Below, piece after piece: positions 1-12,277 of a stretch of DNA of 64,000 nucleotides; position 1 is the first letter of the stretch; each line of letters begins with the position of its first letter. This DNA is from Sipunculus nudus (lineage: Eukaryota; Annelida; Sipuncula; Golfingiida; Sipunculidae). The position numbers and the translations under genes were made by a program. Under the pieces are notes generated by a model, which saw only the letters and a program-made list of their open reading frames with translations, did no database searches and was not told the DNA's origin. The DNA lies in NCBI GenBank assembly GCA_026874595.1, contig CM049319.1, positions 64,784,417 through 64,848,416 on the forward strand, in the 5' to 3' direction.

Positions 1-600
1 TGTATTGATAAAAAAAATCTTGGGCGCTTCAGTGCATAGATATTTGAGATGATATGATGGAGGGTGATCCAGCTGTATATTGATACAATATGACTGAAGG
101 TGATTCAGTTATGTATTGATACAATGATCCTACGTGCCTCAGTAATGTACTGACACAATATGATCCTTAGTGCCTCAGTAATGTACTGACACAATATGAA
201 CTTAAGGGCCTCAATAATGTACTGATATAATACAATTGCAAGTGGTTCAGTATTGATACAATATGCATGTAGGTGATTCAGTAATGTACTGATACAATAT
301 GATACTAAATGCCTCAGTAATGTATTGATGCATAATGATCATAAGAGCCTCAATAATGTACTGACACAATACGGTCGCAAATGAATCAGAATTGATACAT
401 TATGCACCTAGGTGATTCAGTAATGTAATGACAGGGTATGTTTGTAGCTTATCCAGTAACGTATAATTCAGTAACGTCTTGATACAATATGATGGCAGGT
501 GATTCAGTTATGTTTTGATACAATATAACTGTAATTGATTCAGTGACATGTGATCCAGTAATATATTATAAAATGACCATGGGTGATTGAGTTATATGTT
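1..600. repeat. Degenerate ~36-bp tandem repeat
   Basis: A phrase of the form GCCTCAGTAATGTACTGACA followed by CAATATGAT recurs. Clear copies begin at 136, 172 and 208, which gives a 36-bp step. Weaker copies using GATTCAGTAATG continue to about 600. The copies are strongly diverged, so the array looks old. No coding potential is visible. It probably continues upstream of the window. Confidence 0.75.
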
Positions 601-3182
601 TCTTTGTAACTGTAGTGCTTATCTCTTATTTGTTACCTGAACTTTATCTCCAGGATACTGTCTCTTCCCTCGTTCTACTGGCTGCTTATATCTCCGACTC
701 TAACTCTACTTTTATATACCTAACCTTAACTACTAACTCTATTTTTATTCTATACTAAACCTTCTAAATCCTACTCTCCCCTTATAATATAACATTACTG
801 ACAGACCTTTAATCGTACAGTCATATCTGAATCTGTTACCAGTGGGAGAACCTAATGAAAGCCAAACCAGAAATACACCAGTCATAGGCAAAATAATTTA
901 ACTGGACCTGCCCCACTTATGTGGAATCAAACAAAATTTAATGGATAGTTTCATAGACATTAGATTTTGCATTATCCAGCCAACAGTAAAGCAAACCAGC
1001 CAACAAACAGACAGCTAAATACGGTCTCCATGGTGCTTATTTTAGTAAAAGAGCACAATGTTCAGCATATTCATATGAAATTAGGCTAGGAATATGTAAT
1101 ATAAAAGGAATGCTGCAAAATTAAGAACCATTTTACAAAAACACTGCCTAGCCCAAGCAACCTTGGCATATATCAAGAGTAACCCTCATTGTATAATCCT
1201 TATCTAGCATAGTTTATGCTGACAAAGAAATAGCTAAGGTTGCCTTGAAGGAGATCGTCAAAAGGTTCACTGAGGTGACACAGTTTCAACCTTTCAACTT
1301 TTTGCAGGGAGGGAAGTTTGAAGAAAAGCCTAGCACAGAGAGACGTGAAAGGAGAAGACCCTACAAGGTGACTAACCTGATAGGTGAGAACATTTAGGTG
1401 ACCTACCGTAGATTTTTTTACGGGTAAATACAAACACTGAAATGAAAGCAAGCATTATCTGGTGTGCATATATAGTGAAAATTTAAAGGATCCATATCTA
1501 AATGGATGAGCAGGAAGACGGGTGAAGAGCAGGTTTTATTTCACCATTAGTCACAGTCTCAGGGGGAAAAAGGAAGAGAGAAAAGGTAAAGAAAATTACT
1601 TATATGAGGAAGGATAAAACAACTGCAAAACAGCAGCTTCACCTCTGCGGACATCAAAAACTTTAAATCGCCTTATACTTTGATAGAAAAATGTAACTAG
1701 CTATATATATATTTAAACTCCATGCTTAACTTAATCAGAAATAATGCAGTTTGATCATTTGAAGGTTAAGAGTTTAAATTTTATTTTAATTAAACTGTTG
1801 TAACATTTCTTTAAATTGTCCAAGTACACACTGCCCAGCCCTATTTTTCCAAGAATTAGAAAGCAAACAACGATTGGTGTGCCATAGGTGCCAAGGTATT
1901 AGCACTAGGAGATAAACACTGGTAAATAAATTGTGTATTTCAACCTAATTCTCGGTGTTCATCATCAGTTTATAACTAAGGGACTTGTGTTGCAAATTCT
2001 GCTAAATAAGCAAACTCCTTCAATATAAGATTAACAACAACTTAAATGGTCTAGGGATGCATAGGTTGATTTTAGAAACTTTCTCATCTTTAGTGCAGTG
2101 CATTTGGGTTGTGCACCAGAACAGGGGCTATTTATAATTTCCCCCTCAATTAATGAACAATGCAGGGTCTTTTACTTGTTATAGATAGTATGAAGCAAAC
2201 TACAACGTAATAAGGGAAGGGGAGATTGGTTGTATGGAGATACAAACTTTGTGAGCTACAGCACACAGGGTAAATAGTGAGAAGGAATAGAAAAGTTAGT
2301 TTAATGCAAAATGTGATGATGTCCATAAAGTCAACGCATGTATAGCTGCAATTGCAAGTAAAACATAAAGAGTAGGGGAAAGAACTTTGGTTGAACCTTA
2401 AAATCAACGCATGCACGACGACACAGGCTGGTCCTCTCACTTAAGGCACCTACTGCCTGCAAAAGGCAGAAATGGTAATGTCACAGAAACATTATGGGTA
2501 ATCACATATTCAACAGCTATGCAGATTCAACAGGTCATGCAGAACAACAACATCTGGGTAGTAACATGCAAAGAAAAACCTAAGCCCCAGAGCCCTGCAA
2601 AAAATCTGAATGTTGCCAGTAAGTTTGAGAATGGAGGTATGTTTGAAGTTTTAGGTGGACCAGTATGGGAGAGGGAGAATGAGAGATAATAAGATGATGG
2701 GTGAATCTAATGATGATATGGTTGGACTAGAAGACCTTACTGTAATAATTTTATTTCTTATTAGAGCTACTTTCAAAAATTACTTTGAAAGAAATTTGTT
2801 AGGGTTAATTTGATCCTGAGAATAGTGTTTTAAGCAACTTTATTGTTTTTATCAAGTATCCTGTTGACCTGATATAAATATATAATTGTAAAGTGGATGA
2901 ATAAGTAGTATAAAGTCTCAGACTAAAGAAAATATACAAAATATTATGCTAAAAATTGATAAACAATTTGTCTTTTGAATTCAATTTTGATTTTATTCAG
3001 CCTCTGGAGTAATTAATTATTTATTCTTTATTCTTGGTTATTTAGTGGATTGCTCTAATGAATATTATAAATGTAATTCGGGAAAGTTTTACTTACAGTG
3101 GCAGTGAAACATTGGTGGAAGAATCTGGAAAATGCCAGGGAAAGAATTCTTAGATCATTTCACAGGCATAAAGGCAAGTTTC
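601..3182. other. AT-rich stretch with no recognised gene
   Basis: No convincing gene, RNA or classified mobile element was seen. Short open frames exist (for example 2411-2689 plus) but lack recognisable domains, paired splice sites or protein-like composition. The stretch could be intergenic or intronic. Confidence 0.5.
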
Positions 3183-6100
3183 TGTCAGGAAACAGCTTTG
3201 CCAAAGTTGCTCTGATGGCTAAATTCTTAAAACAGGATTCATCAATAAGGCTAGTCACTACTGGTTAGTTAAACCAGGTCTGTGTTAAGAAAAGGGGTGT
3301 TAGCCCTGAACATCTTTGTTCTGGCTTGCCTTCTTTTTTCAGGCAATAGCTAAGCCAAAGTAGCTCTGATGGCTAAATTCTTAAAACTAGGATTCATCAA
3401 GAAGGCTGGTCACTACTGGTTAGTTATACCAGGTCTGGGTTAAGAAAAGGGGTGTTTGCCATGAACATCCTTGTTCTGGCTTGCCTTGTACTGTCAGGCA
3501 ATAGCTAAGCCAAAGTAGCTCTGATGGCTAAATTCTTAAAACTAGGATTCATGAAGAAGGCTGGTCACTACTGGTTAGTTATACCAGGTCTGGGTTAAAA
3601 AAAGGGGCGTTTGCCATGAACATGCTTGTTCTGGCTTGCCTTTTCCTGTCAGGCAATAGCTAAGCCAAAGTAGCTCTGATGGCTAAATTCTTAAAACTAG
3701 GATTCATTAAGAAGGCTGGTCACTACTGGTTAGTTATACCAGGTCTGGGTTAAGAAAAGGGGTGTTTGCCATGAACATCCTTGTTCTGGCTTGCCTTCTT
3801 TTGTCAGGCAATAGCTAAGCCAAAGTAGCTCTGATGGCTAAATTCTTAAAACTAGGATTCATCAAGAAGGCTTGTCACTACTGGTTAGTTATACCAGGTC
3901 TGGGTTAAGAAAAGGGGTGTTTGCCATGAACATCCTTGTTCTGGCTTGCCTTTTCCTGTCAGGCAATAGCTAAGCCAAAGTAGCTCTGATGGCTAAATTC
4001 TTAAAACTAGGATATATCAAGAAGGCTGGTCACTACTGGTTAGTTATACCAGGACTGGGTTAAGAAAAGGGGTGTTTGCCATGAACATCCTTGTTCTGGC
4101 TTGCCTTGTACTGTCAGGCAATAGCTAAGCCAAAGTAGCTCTGATGGCTAAATTCTTAAAACTAGGATTCATCAAGAAAGCTGGTCACTACTGGTTAGTT
4201 ATACCAGGTCTGGGATAAGAACAGGGGTGTTTGCCATGAACATGCTTGTTCTGGCTTGCCTTTTTCTGTCAGGCAATAGCTAAGCAAAAGTAGCTCTGAT
4301 GGCTAAATTCTTAAAACTAGGATTCATCAAGAAGACTGGTCACTACTGGTTAGTTATACCAGGTCTGGGTTAAGAAAAGGGGTGTTTGCCATGAACATCC
4401 TTGTTCTGGCTTGCCTTGTACTGTCAGGCAATAGCTAAGCCAAAGTAGCTCTGATGGCTAAATTCTTAAAACTAGGATTCATGAAGAAGGCTGGTCACTA
4501 CTGGTTAGTTATACCAGGTCTGGGTTAAGAAAAGGGGTGTTTGCCATGAACATCCTTGTTCTGGCTTGCCTTGTACTGTCAGGCAATAGCTAAGCCAAAG
4601 TAGCTCTGATGGCTAAATTCTTAAAACTAGGATTCATCAAGAAGGCTGGTCACTACTGGTTAGTTATACCAGGTCTGGGTTAAGAAAAGGGGCGTTTGTC
4701 ATGAACATGCTTGTTCTGGCTTGCCTTTTCCTGTCAGGCAATAGCTAAGCCAAAGTAGCTCTGATGGCTAAATTCTTAAAACTAGGATTCATCAAGAAAG
4801 CTGGTCACTACTGGTTAGTTATACCAGGTCTGGGTTAAGAAAAGGGGTGTTTGCCATGAACATCCTTGTTCTGGCTTGCCTTGTACTGTCAGGCAATAGC
4901 TAAGCCAAAGTAGCTCTGATGGCTAAATTCTTAAAACTAGGATTCATCAAGAAAGCTGGTCACTACTGGTTAGTTATACCAGGTCTGGGTTAAGAAAAGG
5001 GGTGTTTGCCATGAACATGCTTGTTCTGGCTTGCCTTGTACTGTCAGGCAATAGCTAAGCCAAAGTAGCTCTGATGGCTAAATTCTTAAAACTAGGATTC
5101 ATCAAGAAAGCTGGTCACTACTGGTTAGTTATACCAGGTCTGGGTTAAGAAAAGGGGTGTTTGCCATGAACATCCTTGTTCTGGCTTGCCTTTTCCTGTC
5201 AGGCAATAGCTAAGCCAAAGTAGCTCTGATGGCTAAATTCTTAAAACTAGGATTCATCAAGAAAGCTGGTCACTACTGGTTAGTTATACCAGGTCTGGGT
5301 TAAGAAAAGGGGTGTTTGCCATGAACATCCTTGTTCTGGCTTGCCTTGTACTGTCAGGCAATAGCTAAGCCAAAGTAGCTCTGATGGCTAAATTCTTAAA
5401 ACTAGGATTCATCAAGAAAGCTGGTCACTACTGGTTAGTTATACCAGGTCTGGGTTAAGAAAAGGGGTGTTTGCCATGAACATCCTTGTTCTGGCTTGCC
5501 TTTTCCTGTCAGGCAATAAAAAAAGTCCGTACAACTGTTTTATTTCGGAAGGACGGAAGGACGGAATGACGGACATGGGTAAAACTATATGCCCCGGCCA
5601 CTGTGTGGCGGGGGCATAAAAAGGGGTGTTTGCCATGAACATCCTTGTTCTGGCTTGCCTTGTACTGTCAGGCAATAGCTAAGCCAAAGTAGCTCTGATG
5701 GCTAAATTCTTAAAACTAGGATTCATTAAGAAGGCTGGTCACTACTGGTTAGTTATACCAGGTCTGGGTTAAGAAAAGGGGTGTTTGCCATGAACATCCT
5801 TGTTCTGGCTTGCCTTGTACTGTCAGGCAATAGCTACGCCAAAGTAGCTCTGATGGCTAAATTCTTAAAACTAGGATTCATGAAGAAGGCTGGTCACTAC
5901 TGGTTAGTTATACCAGGTCTGGGTTAAGAAAAGGGGTGTTTGCCATGAACATCCTTGTTCTGGCTTGCCTTCTTTTGTCAGGCAATAGCTAAGCCAAAGT
6001 AGCTCTGATGGCTAAATTCTTAAAACTAGGATTCATCAAGAAAGCTGGTCACTACTGGTTAGTTAAACCAGGTCTGGGTTAAGAAAAGGGGTGTTTGCCA

Positions 6101-6220
6101 AGAAAATCCTTGTTCTGGCTTGCCTTGTTCTGTCAGGCAATAGCTAAATTCTTAAAACTAGGATTCATCAAGAAAGCTGGTCACTACTGGTTAGTTAAAC
6201 CAGGTCTTGGTTAAGATAAA
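3183..6220. repeat. 155-bp satellite array, about 20 copies
   Basis: The marker AGGCAATAGCTAAGCC recurs at 3341, 3496, 3651, 3806 and onward in exact 155-bp steps to 5511. After one 159-bp unit it resumes at 5670, 5825, 5980 and 6135. The first unit (from about 3183) is the most diverged. The last unit has an internal deletion and fades near 6217. Internal units are nearly identical, which implies recent amplification or homogenisation. The unit has stops in its frames and shows no sign of coding. Confidence 0.95.
5516..5619. repeat. Foreign segment replacing part of one 155-bp unit
   Basis: Inside the unit that starts at 5511, about 100 bp of satellite are replaced by about 104 bp of unrelated sequence. 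The replacement holds GGACGG-type runs and a strong hairpin built on ATGCCCC and GGGGGCAT. The satellite text resumes at AAGGGGTGTTTGCC in the correct place. The unit is therefore 159 bp instead of 155 and the array register is almost unchanged. Confidence 0.85.
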
Positions 6221-6769
6221 GAATGGTAGCAAGGAGATACTGTGAGAGGTTATTCATTTTAAGGCAGGTTATCACAAACGTCTTGAAAAGTCCACCATGG
6301 ACTTCCTAGTTCCCATTGGAAGTGGAAAAGAGTGCCTTAAGATATTTCTTTGTCTTTCTGACATTGTTGGTAAAACAACTATTGAAAAGGGTGATTAATC
6401 CTTTCTTTATAAACTTCTGAACAGGGCAGAAAGTCTGAGAAGAGGTCTCTTTGAGGCTGGGATATACTCAAACTGAAGGTGAAAATCAACCATGTGAAAT
6501 TACCTCAAAGCCCCTGATAAAGGCACATATAGATATGTTAACCCCTGAAGAACCAGAGGAAGCGGATCATCAAGCTTATGAGTAGTACCACCAAAGATGG
6601 TCTTATTTTCCTAAAACACAACAAAAAAATTGGCTTCAACAAAATAACTATTTCCAATAATTCTGTATATATGAACCTTGTAAATATAAGTTTCAACTGT
6701 TAAAACCATTGGAAAACTACATATCTTTTATTATTTTTATTTGAGGCAAGATGTTTTAACCTTTTTCTT
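6221..6769. other. Unique AT-rich spacer
   Basis: No repeat or coding signal was recognised. A pyrimidine tract ending in TTTTGTAG at its right end (about 6767-6774) looks like a splice acceptor for the open frame that follows. Confidence 0.4.
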
Positions 6770-6774
6770 TTGTA

Positions 6775-8335
6775 GATTTGGAGAAAGACTTTTGTAATAA
6801 GTCAGACCAAGAACTTATCAGAAAATACGCTCCAAAAGGTCTCAGTGAGTCTGAGACTCTACATGATCATATGGTAGAAATGAGACCATGTTCTCAAGGT
6901 CTCTTTGCTTTCTTAGAAATAAACGGTTACACAGACTTGTCAATACCAGGGTTATTTCCGATGATTGAGCTGCTGGCCTTGTTATCACCTGGACAACACT
7001 ATTCCAGCTCTTTAGGTCGGTAAATTTACTGAGCAATGTGGAACTCGTGTCAGCATTACCAACAAAACTTCCTTTTGTGTTTAATATTGTTCAAGAATGT
7101 GGTACATTACCAGAGAACTTGCAACTTCTTATTCTGGAACCATGTAAGATATCTAAAATTGTTTTTTTTTCAAACAGTTTTTAAATCAGCAAGTACGGAA
7201 CTCGCATATCATTAAAGAGATATGGTAATGAGAAGCATGAGACATCAGAAATAGACAATTCAGAACTCAAGTCTCTGTTGAAGGATAATCCACCAGCCCT
7301 ACTACCTCTCATTCCCCATTGTGAAAATAGTGTGTCAGCAAAAGGCTCAAACAAGAGCACTATAAATTGTTGTTCAAACTGAAATTATCATCTAATGTTG
7401 AAAGGAAAATTTTTAACTTTTATCAAGAACTTCTGGATGATATAAAATACATTTGTGCTGAGCAGCATGGTTGAATAATGGTTCTAACTTCAAGAAAACC
7501 TTGCTCCATTAACAGTGGTTAGCTCCAGCTTGTACAACCTGATACCAGCTGAAAGAGAGCTGCCACCTAACATTCAGCTGGTGCTACAAGTGATGATACA
7601 TCAAAAAGAAAACCTAGCCAGCATCAAAGTCAAGACAGCTTCTACAGTGGCATATGGATTAAATGTTTCATACTTTCTCAACCTCCCAAGAAAGAGAGGT
7701 GGATTATTGTTTAACCATGACAAACCTCACTCCAAGGAAACAAAAGTTTGCAGGAAGGAAGAGTCACCCTTCTCTCCTGCTTAGAATCTTCCTCATGTTT
7801 TGCAAGCATGGTAAATATGGGCCAACAAATCATCAAAGATAATGCCCTTTTCTTAATTGAAAAGATTACTATAATTTCTATAAACTGGTCAGTTAAGTGA
7901 AACTAAAAGTTTTTCTTTGTAAATGTTTAGAAATTGTAACTTTTTCAGTTAACACGTTTTGTATACATTGCAGATAATGGTGAACTGGTTTCAGATGCAA
8001 TGCATATGAAACGGAAACATTATTTACAAAACCTGTACTTCAAGTGTATATAAATTGTGGTAATGCATGAAAATAAATATGCTTCTTTCAGATGTTGACT
8101 ATAGCTGGTTTAAAGGCAAATTTAGACACAGAAAAAACCCTGTAACCAACTGATCCGATTAAGAGTGATCAAAAAAGGGAGAAAATTAGACAGCAAGAAT
8201 CCAGAATTGGATACTGCCGAAAAAACTGGTCCGACAAAAGTTATGGCACAAGCTGAGGAACCATTGTTTAAAAATGAAAACATGACAGACAGTCCTGTTG
8301 AGGAATTTCATAAAAGGCAGGCATTTTATACTGCT
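6775..8335 (+). pseudogene. Possible decayed coding locus of unknown family
   Basis: A splice-acceptor-like tract leads into an open frame at 6775-7023. It is followed by protein-like but broken frames at about 7024-7200, 7245-7440 and 7515-7784, and a short one near 8090-8335. The composition is balanced, with conserved-looking runs such as PPNIQLVLQV and VAYGLNVSYFLNL. Frameshifts and stops prevent one continuous reading. I do not recognise the family. It could be an old transposon gene, a host pseudogene, or separate exons of a gene whose introns I cannot place. A similarity search with the translated pieces would decide. Confidence 0.25.
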
Positions 8336-8455
8336 TAACAAGAGCATAAATATATATAAATTTATTTATTTATACAAATATAGAGGAATAGTTTTGACTA
8401 TAGAGTAAGACCAAAGTGCACTAGTAGTTGTTTATGGCAGGAAACCTGTAGATTA

Positions 8456-8458
<3 letters not shown>

Positions 8459-8517
<59 letters not shown>

Positions 8518-8520
8518 ACC
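8459..8520. repeat. (TA)n microsatellite
   Basis: A near-pure run of alternating T and A of about 60 bp. It explains the long IYIYIY open frame on the minus strand here, which is not a gene. Confidence 0.95.
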
Positions 8521-10845
8521 TTGCAAATATGGAATCTTCAGTTTTTTACTTCGTACTTCTATTTTTTTTAATATCACAAGACTGATTACAAATGAACTTA
8601 TGTCCATGATGAATATGAAGGGGTTGGCCAAAACTGGAAAGACAAACTCCAAGCTGGGGTTTGGCAAGACTCGGATTTGCCAGGTTATCATAGTTAAGTC
8701 TTTAAAGATTTTCACTCTCCATAATATACTGGGAATTGCTAAAATATATTTGGTGAATTCATAACCATAAACAAGGGACTTGACACTATGTCAGAAATCA
8801 AGTCATCTCGCAGATAAGACCAGCTTGTTATTGTCCTACTTTGCTATTATTAGTATGCACATGTGAATTAAGAGCATAATACCAATGCAGAATGGAAGCA
8901 CTTATTACATTGGTCTCAAGTTAGTAGCATTGTGGAAAAGTTGATTGTTTTGCATGTTGTACACAATTCCTATATATTTTTTATTAAGTATATTGTTATT
9001 TTTACAGATAGTGTACAAAAGAGCTGGCCACAGGCAACAGAGGCAGTAGTGAAGCATCATATCCAGTTGTTTGAAATACGCTCCATGGCGAAAGGTTGGA
9101 AAGGACACTTCAGATTTGTTTTGCACAGTGATTAGAATTCTCAACACACGTAATAATTTCTGAATGGACAAAAAAATCAGGATATACTTAATTTTATATA
9201 GTAATATGATGCAAGTCCTGGACCAGTTTCCAGTTTCCTCTGATTTAAAATTTACTATATAGAAAATACTATCTTTCAAGTCTCCAATGGCTGCAAGTTT
9301 TATTTTGAAATGTCATAAGCACTTGTAAAAGAATAACATGACGTCTATTTTGTAAATATGTATATATTCAGCCCTAGACTTGAACATATCTTAACTTTTT
9401 TTTCTGGTGAATGTACTTTCTTAGAAACATTATTGAAATATCTTATTATTTAAAATGGATAGTCAGTTCAACAGATTTATAAGCCTGTTCTACCAACATT
9501 GAAATGTTATTCTACAAACCATAAAAAGTTAGTGATCTTTATATTTAAATCAAAGGGGTTTTCTTGTGTATAGAAAATTAGCTTACTGTATGCTCAATTC
9601 CATTACCTAACCTAGTGGTCTCTGAAACCTGAACATGTAAATATTGTTAGGCCAATTTTAAACTACAGAAAGGATACCTTAAGCACTCCCCCACTGGAAA
9701 TGCATTCATATTGTGGTTTTCAAACGAACATTTGCCATGCAGGCCCCGCCCAAAGGTCACAAGGAATGTTATTAGGCTATCCCATTACAGCCGGTTGAAC
9801 AAACACATGGTGTGTCCAAATCTCCAGAATGTTTGTGTGTATGATACGAATGTGGGGTTGGGGATGTCCCCACACTGTATCACATACGGTTACTGTGTTT
9901 GTGGCTGACAATGTTCCAAGACCAGTTTGATGATAGAAGTCTTTATTCACAGGACAGAGTCTGGGCCAGTCTTTGCTGAGGCTCCTTTAAATATATGTCA
10001 AGTCACATATACACCCTTTCCTACTCCATAACATGTATCAATCTGTCAAGAACTTTTGACCTGGTGTTGATATTATGCCCATATTGGTTTATGTAATGTT
10101 GAGCCAGATAAGCTGAGATTTGCTATCAGACACTGAAAGCTTTGTCAAACAATCTAAGATAACTTACCTAACACCACATCAGTGTTTAAAGTAACACCAG
10201 TAACCATCAAAGTGTCAGGTGAACAAACCACATTTGTTTAAAACTTATAACTCTTTAACTTTATAGACAGATTCACAAATTAATAGTATTATACTTATTA
10301 ATAAATTTAATACAATTAAAAGCATCTTATTTTTGCTGCACACTGCTAGACAAGATATGCATGAGTTACTTTGAATTTCTCTGGTGAATTTTGACTACCT
10401 ATAGGGTAAAATGTATTACATGTATGACAACCCTGGAATGTTTTGTTGGTTAGGTTTTCCAATTGCCTTAACTTCAGTATTATGTACGGAGCCATTGGAA
10501 AGATCAGTACCACCATTTGTTAGGGTTTGGTACAATTTTCCTAAGTTGCGTTTTTAAGTTTGGCACATAAGACCTGAAAATATACCAGTTGCCTTGTTGT
10601 TATATACCTGGAATGGAAATCCAGTCCGTTTTTATGCAATGTTTTGTTGCTGGCAAAGTTACCAGTCACTTTTTTTAGGAGATGTTCTCCCACATGGTAA
10701 CAGTTTTGAATTTGGTGTCTGACATGGCTGCATGTCTGCCTTATAGGTTTTGCATATCGACTAGAGAGTGTGGTTTTGGCAGGGTACCACCTGTTACCTA
10801 GAGTCTCACGTATCTGGTATGGTGGGACCACTTGCATATGATTGT
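8521..10845. other. AT-rich region with no recognised feature
   Basis: Nothing supportable was found. Several short open frames occur on both strands, but none shows domains or paired splice sites. Confidence 0.45.
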
Positions 10846-10859
10846 ATCTATTAGCATAT
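10846..10859. repeat. Left target-site duplication of the inverted LINE
   Basis: ATCTATTAGCATAT matches 11759-11772 exactly. Confidence 0.88.
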
Positions 10860-11758
10860 TTGTTTGAGATATTTTATTGAATATGCACATATCTTATGGT
10901 ACAGACATCAATGGGATTAAGTGCAAGCTACTTAAAGCTTATCTTGACTCTCTCCCTTATATTTCTAGTATAAGATATAAAATATAAAATATAAAACGAT
11001 GGCAGTATTCAGTGTTATGGTAGGGGTTGTGTTTGGTAGTGGATGTTTGGTAAGTGGAAGTGTTATAGTTGATGGGTATCTGAGACTGCGATGGCGACAG
11101 ACGTCTAAAATAGTTGCTCTGCATAATAACGCTTCCTAGGCTTGGAAAATGTACCAAAATAAGTAAAATCAAAAGAGGATCGATAGAAAAAAGCAAAACT
11201 GTATCGCTCTGAAAATCCGAAGAAGATCTGACGCAGAAGGACCAGTCAACAAAAGAAAATCCTGGACCAAAGATCGCGCGACCGCTCGAGCTTGACAGGG
11301 CCTTAGCAATGGGCATATACTATTAATATAACGGAAACGTCCGCAAAAATCGTAAGTAAACAATTAAATATCACCAAATAACCATGGATGTAAACAAAAT
11401 CCAATTAATATTAGCCATCAGGGAAGCACTGCAAACCCAGGAGGTGCAAAATGCACTGGCATCAAACATCGTAATCCCTCTTCAGAGATCGATGGACAAA
11501 AAAATCGGCCAACTCGAAAAAGTAATAAAATCGCACAAAGAAAAAATCGCTAACCTGGACAAAAAATATGAAACACTAGAAAAAGAATTCCTTATCAAAA
11601 AGCAAGACCAAGAAGAGGCAACCAAACAGAAAAATCTGATCATCGAAAACCTCAAAGAACCTTAAAACGAAAAACCAATTGAAAGGGCCATGGAGGTCTT
11701 CAAAGCAATGGGGCTCAACACCAGTCAGTCCGAAATGAGCCAAGTATTTAGGCTAAAA
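10860..11758. mobile_element. Non-LTR retrotransposon insertion with inverted 5' part
   Basis: The insertion lies between 14-bp direct repeats ATCTATTAGCATAT at 10846-10859 and 11759-11772. The left part (10860-11071) is the 3' untranslated end of a LINE on the minus strand. It is nearly identical to the 3' end of the copy at 53784-54362. The right part (11072-11758) reads on the plus strand as a LINE 5' untranslated leader followed by ORF1. One pair of target duplications encloses both parts, so a single insertion event made the structure. Opposed 5' and 3' segments inside one duplication are the known product of twin priming during target-primed reverse transcription. Confidence 0.88.
11384..11758 (+). 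pseudogene. LINE ORF1 fragment (coiled coil plus start of RRM-like part)
   Basis: An ATG at 11384 opens a 93-residue frame. Residues about 30-80 are rich in K, E, L and I with heptad spacing, as in the coiled coil of LINE ORF1 proteins, which trimerise and bind RNA. It ends in a motif of the form NLIIENLKEP, like the first strand of an RRM-type ORF1 domain. A TAA at 11663-11665 interrupts it, but the same frame continues protein-like (ERAMEVFKAMGLN) to the end of the element at 11758. The product is therefore truncated both by a nonsense codon and by the insertion boundary. The ATG choice fits the end of the leader and a purine three bases upstream. Confidence 0.65.
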
Positions 11759-11772
11759 ATCTATTAGCATAT
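11759..11772. repeat. Right target-site duplication of the inverted LINE
   Basis: ATCTATTAGCATAT matches 10846-10859 exactly. It supplies the last residues and the stop of the apparent ORF1 reading, so those residues are host sequence. Confidence 0.88.
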
Positions 11773-12277
11773 CCTCAGCTAGCCTTAACATCAACCAGCA
11801 CAAATTAGCCTCTCTAAATTATTGGGAGTCAAATTAATAATTTAGACCAGTGTGCATACTAAACAGAATACTTAAACTGGCTCACTCATTTAGAAGCAAA
11901 ACTTGTTTAATTAGGTTAAATTCAATTAAATCCTATCAACAATATTAACTAACTAAAATACTAAATAAGTATATGAATAAATATATGAATGTAATAATTA
12001 AATAAAACTGACTTCAAGTTCATGTACACAAGCTACATTGTATTTGAGAGGAATGATATTTTAATATAAATAACAAACCACAGACACTGCTGCATTGGGG
12101 TGAACATTTTGTGTCACCAAAATACATAATTTACTGGGTTCCAGTTAATAAAAGCTTACAATGTGGTCAAAATCTGATTACTACTAAGTATGTTAACTAT
12201 AATTACCAGATTACAAATAACCTCAATCTATAGAGTTTAATATAAAGAAATAAATAATAATTAATCAGAATGATGAT
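11773..12277. other. AT-rich spacer
   Basis: Very AT-rich with scattered TAA and AATAAA words. No gene or named repeat was recognised. Confidence 0.4.

Noticed and set aside
2411-2689. 92-residue plus-strand frame starting MHDDTGW
   Set aside because: No domain recognised, no splice or promoter support, and frames of this length are expected by chance in a window this size.
3183-6220. Evenly spaced repeats that might suggest a CRISPR array
   Set aside because: Whole 155-bp units are repeated without variable spacers, and the host is a eukaryote.
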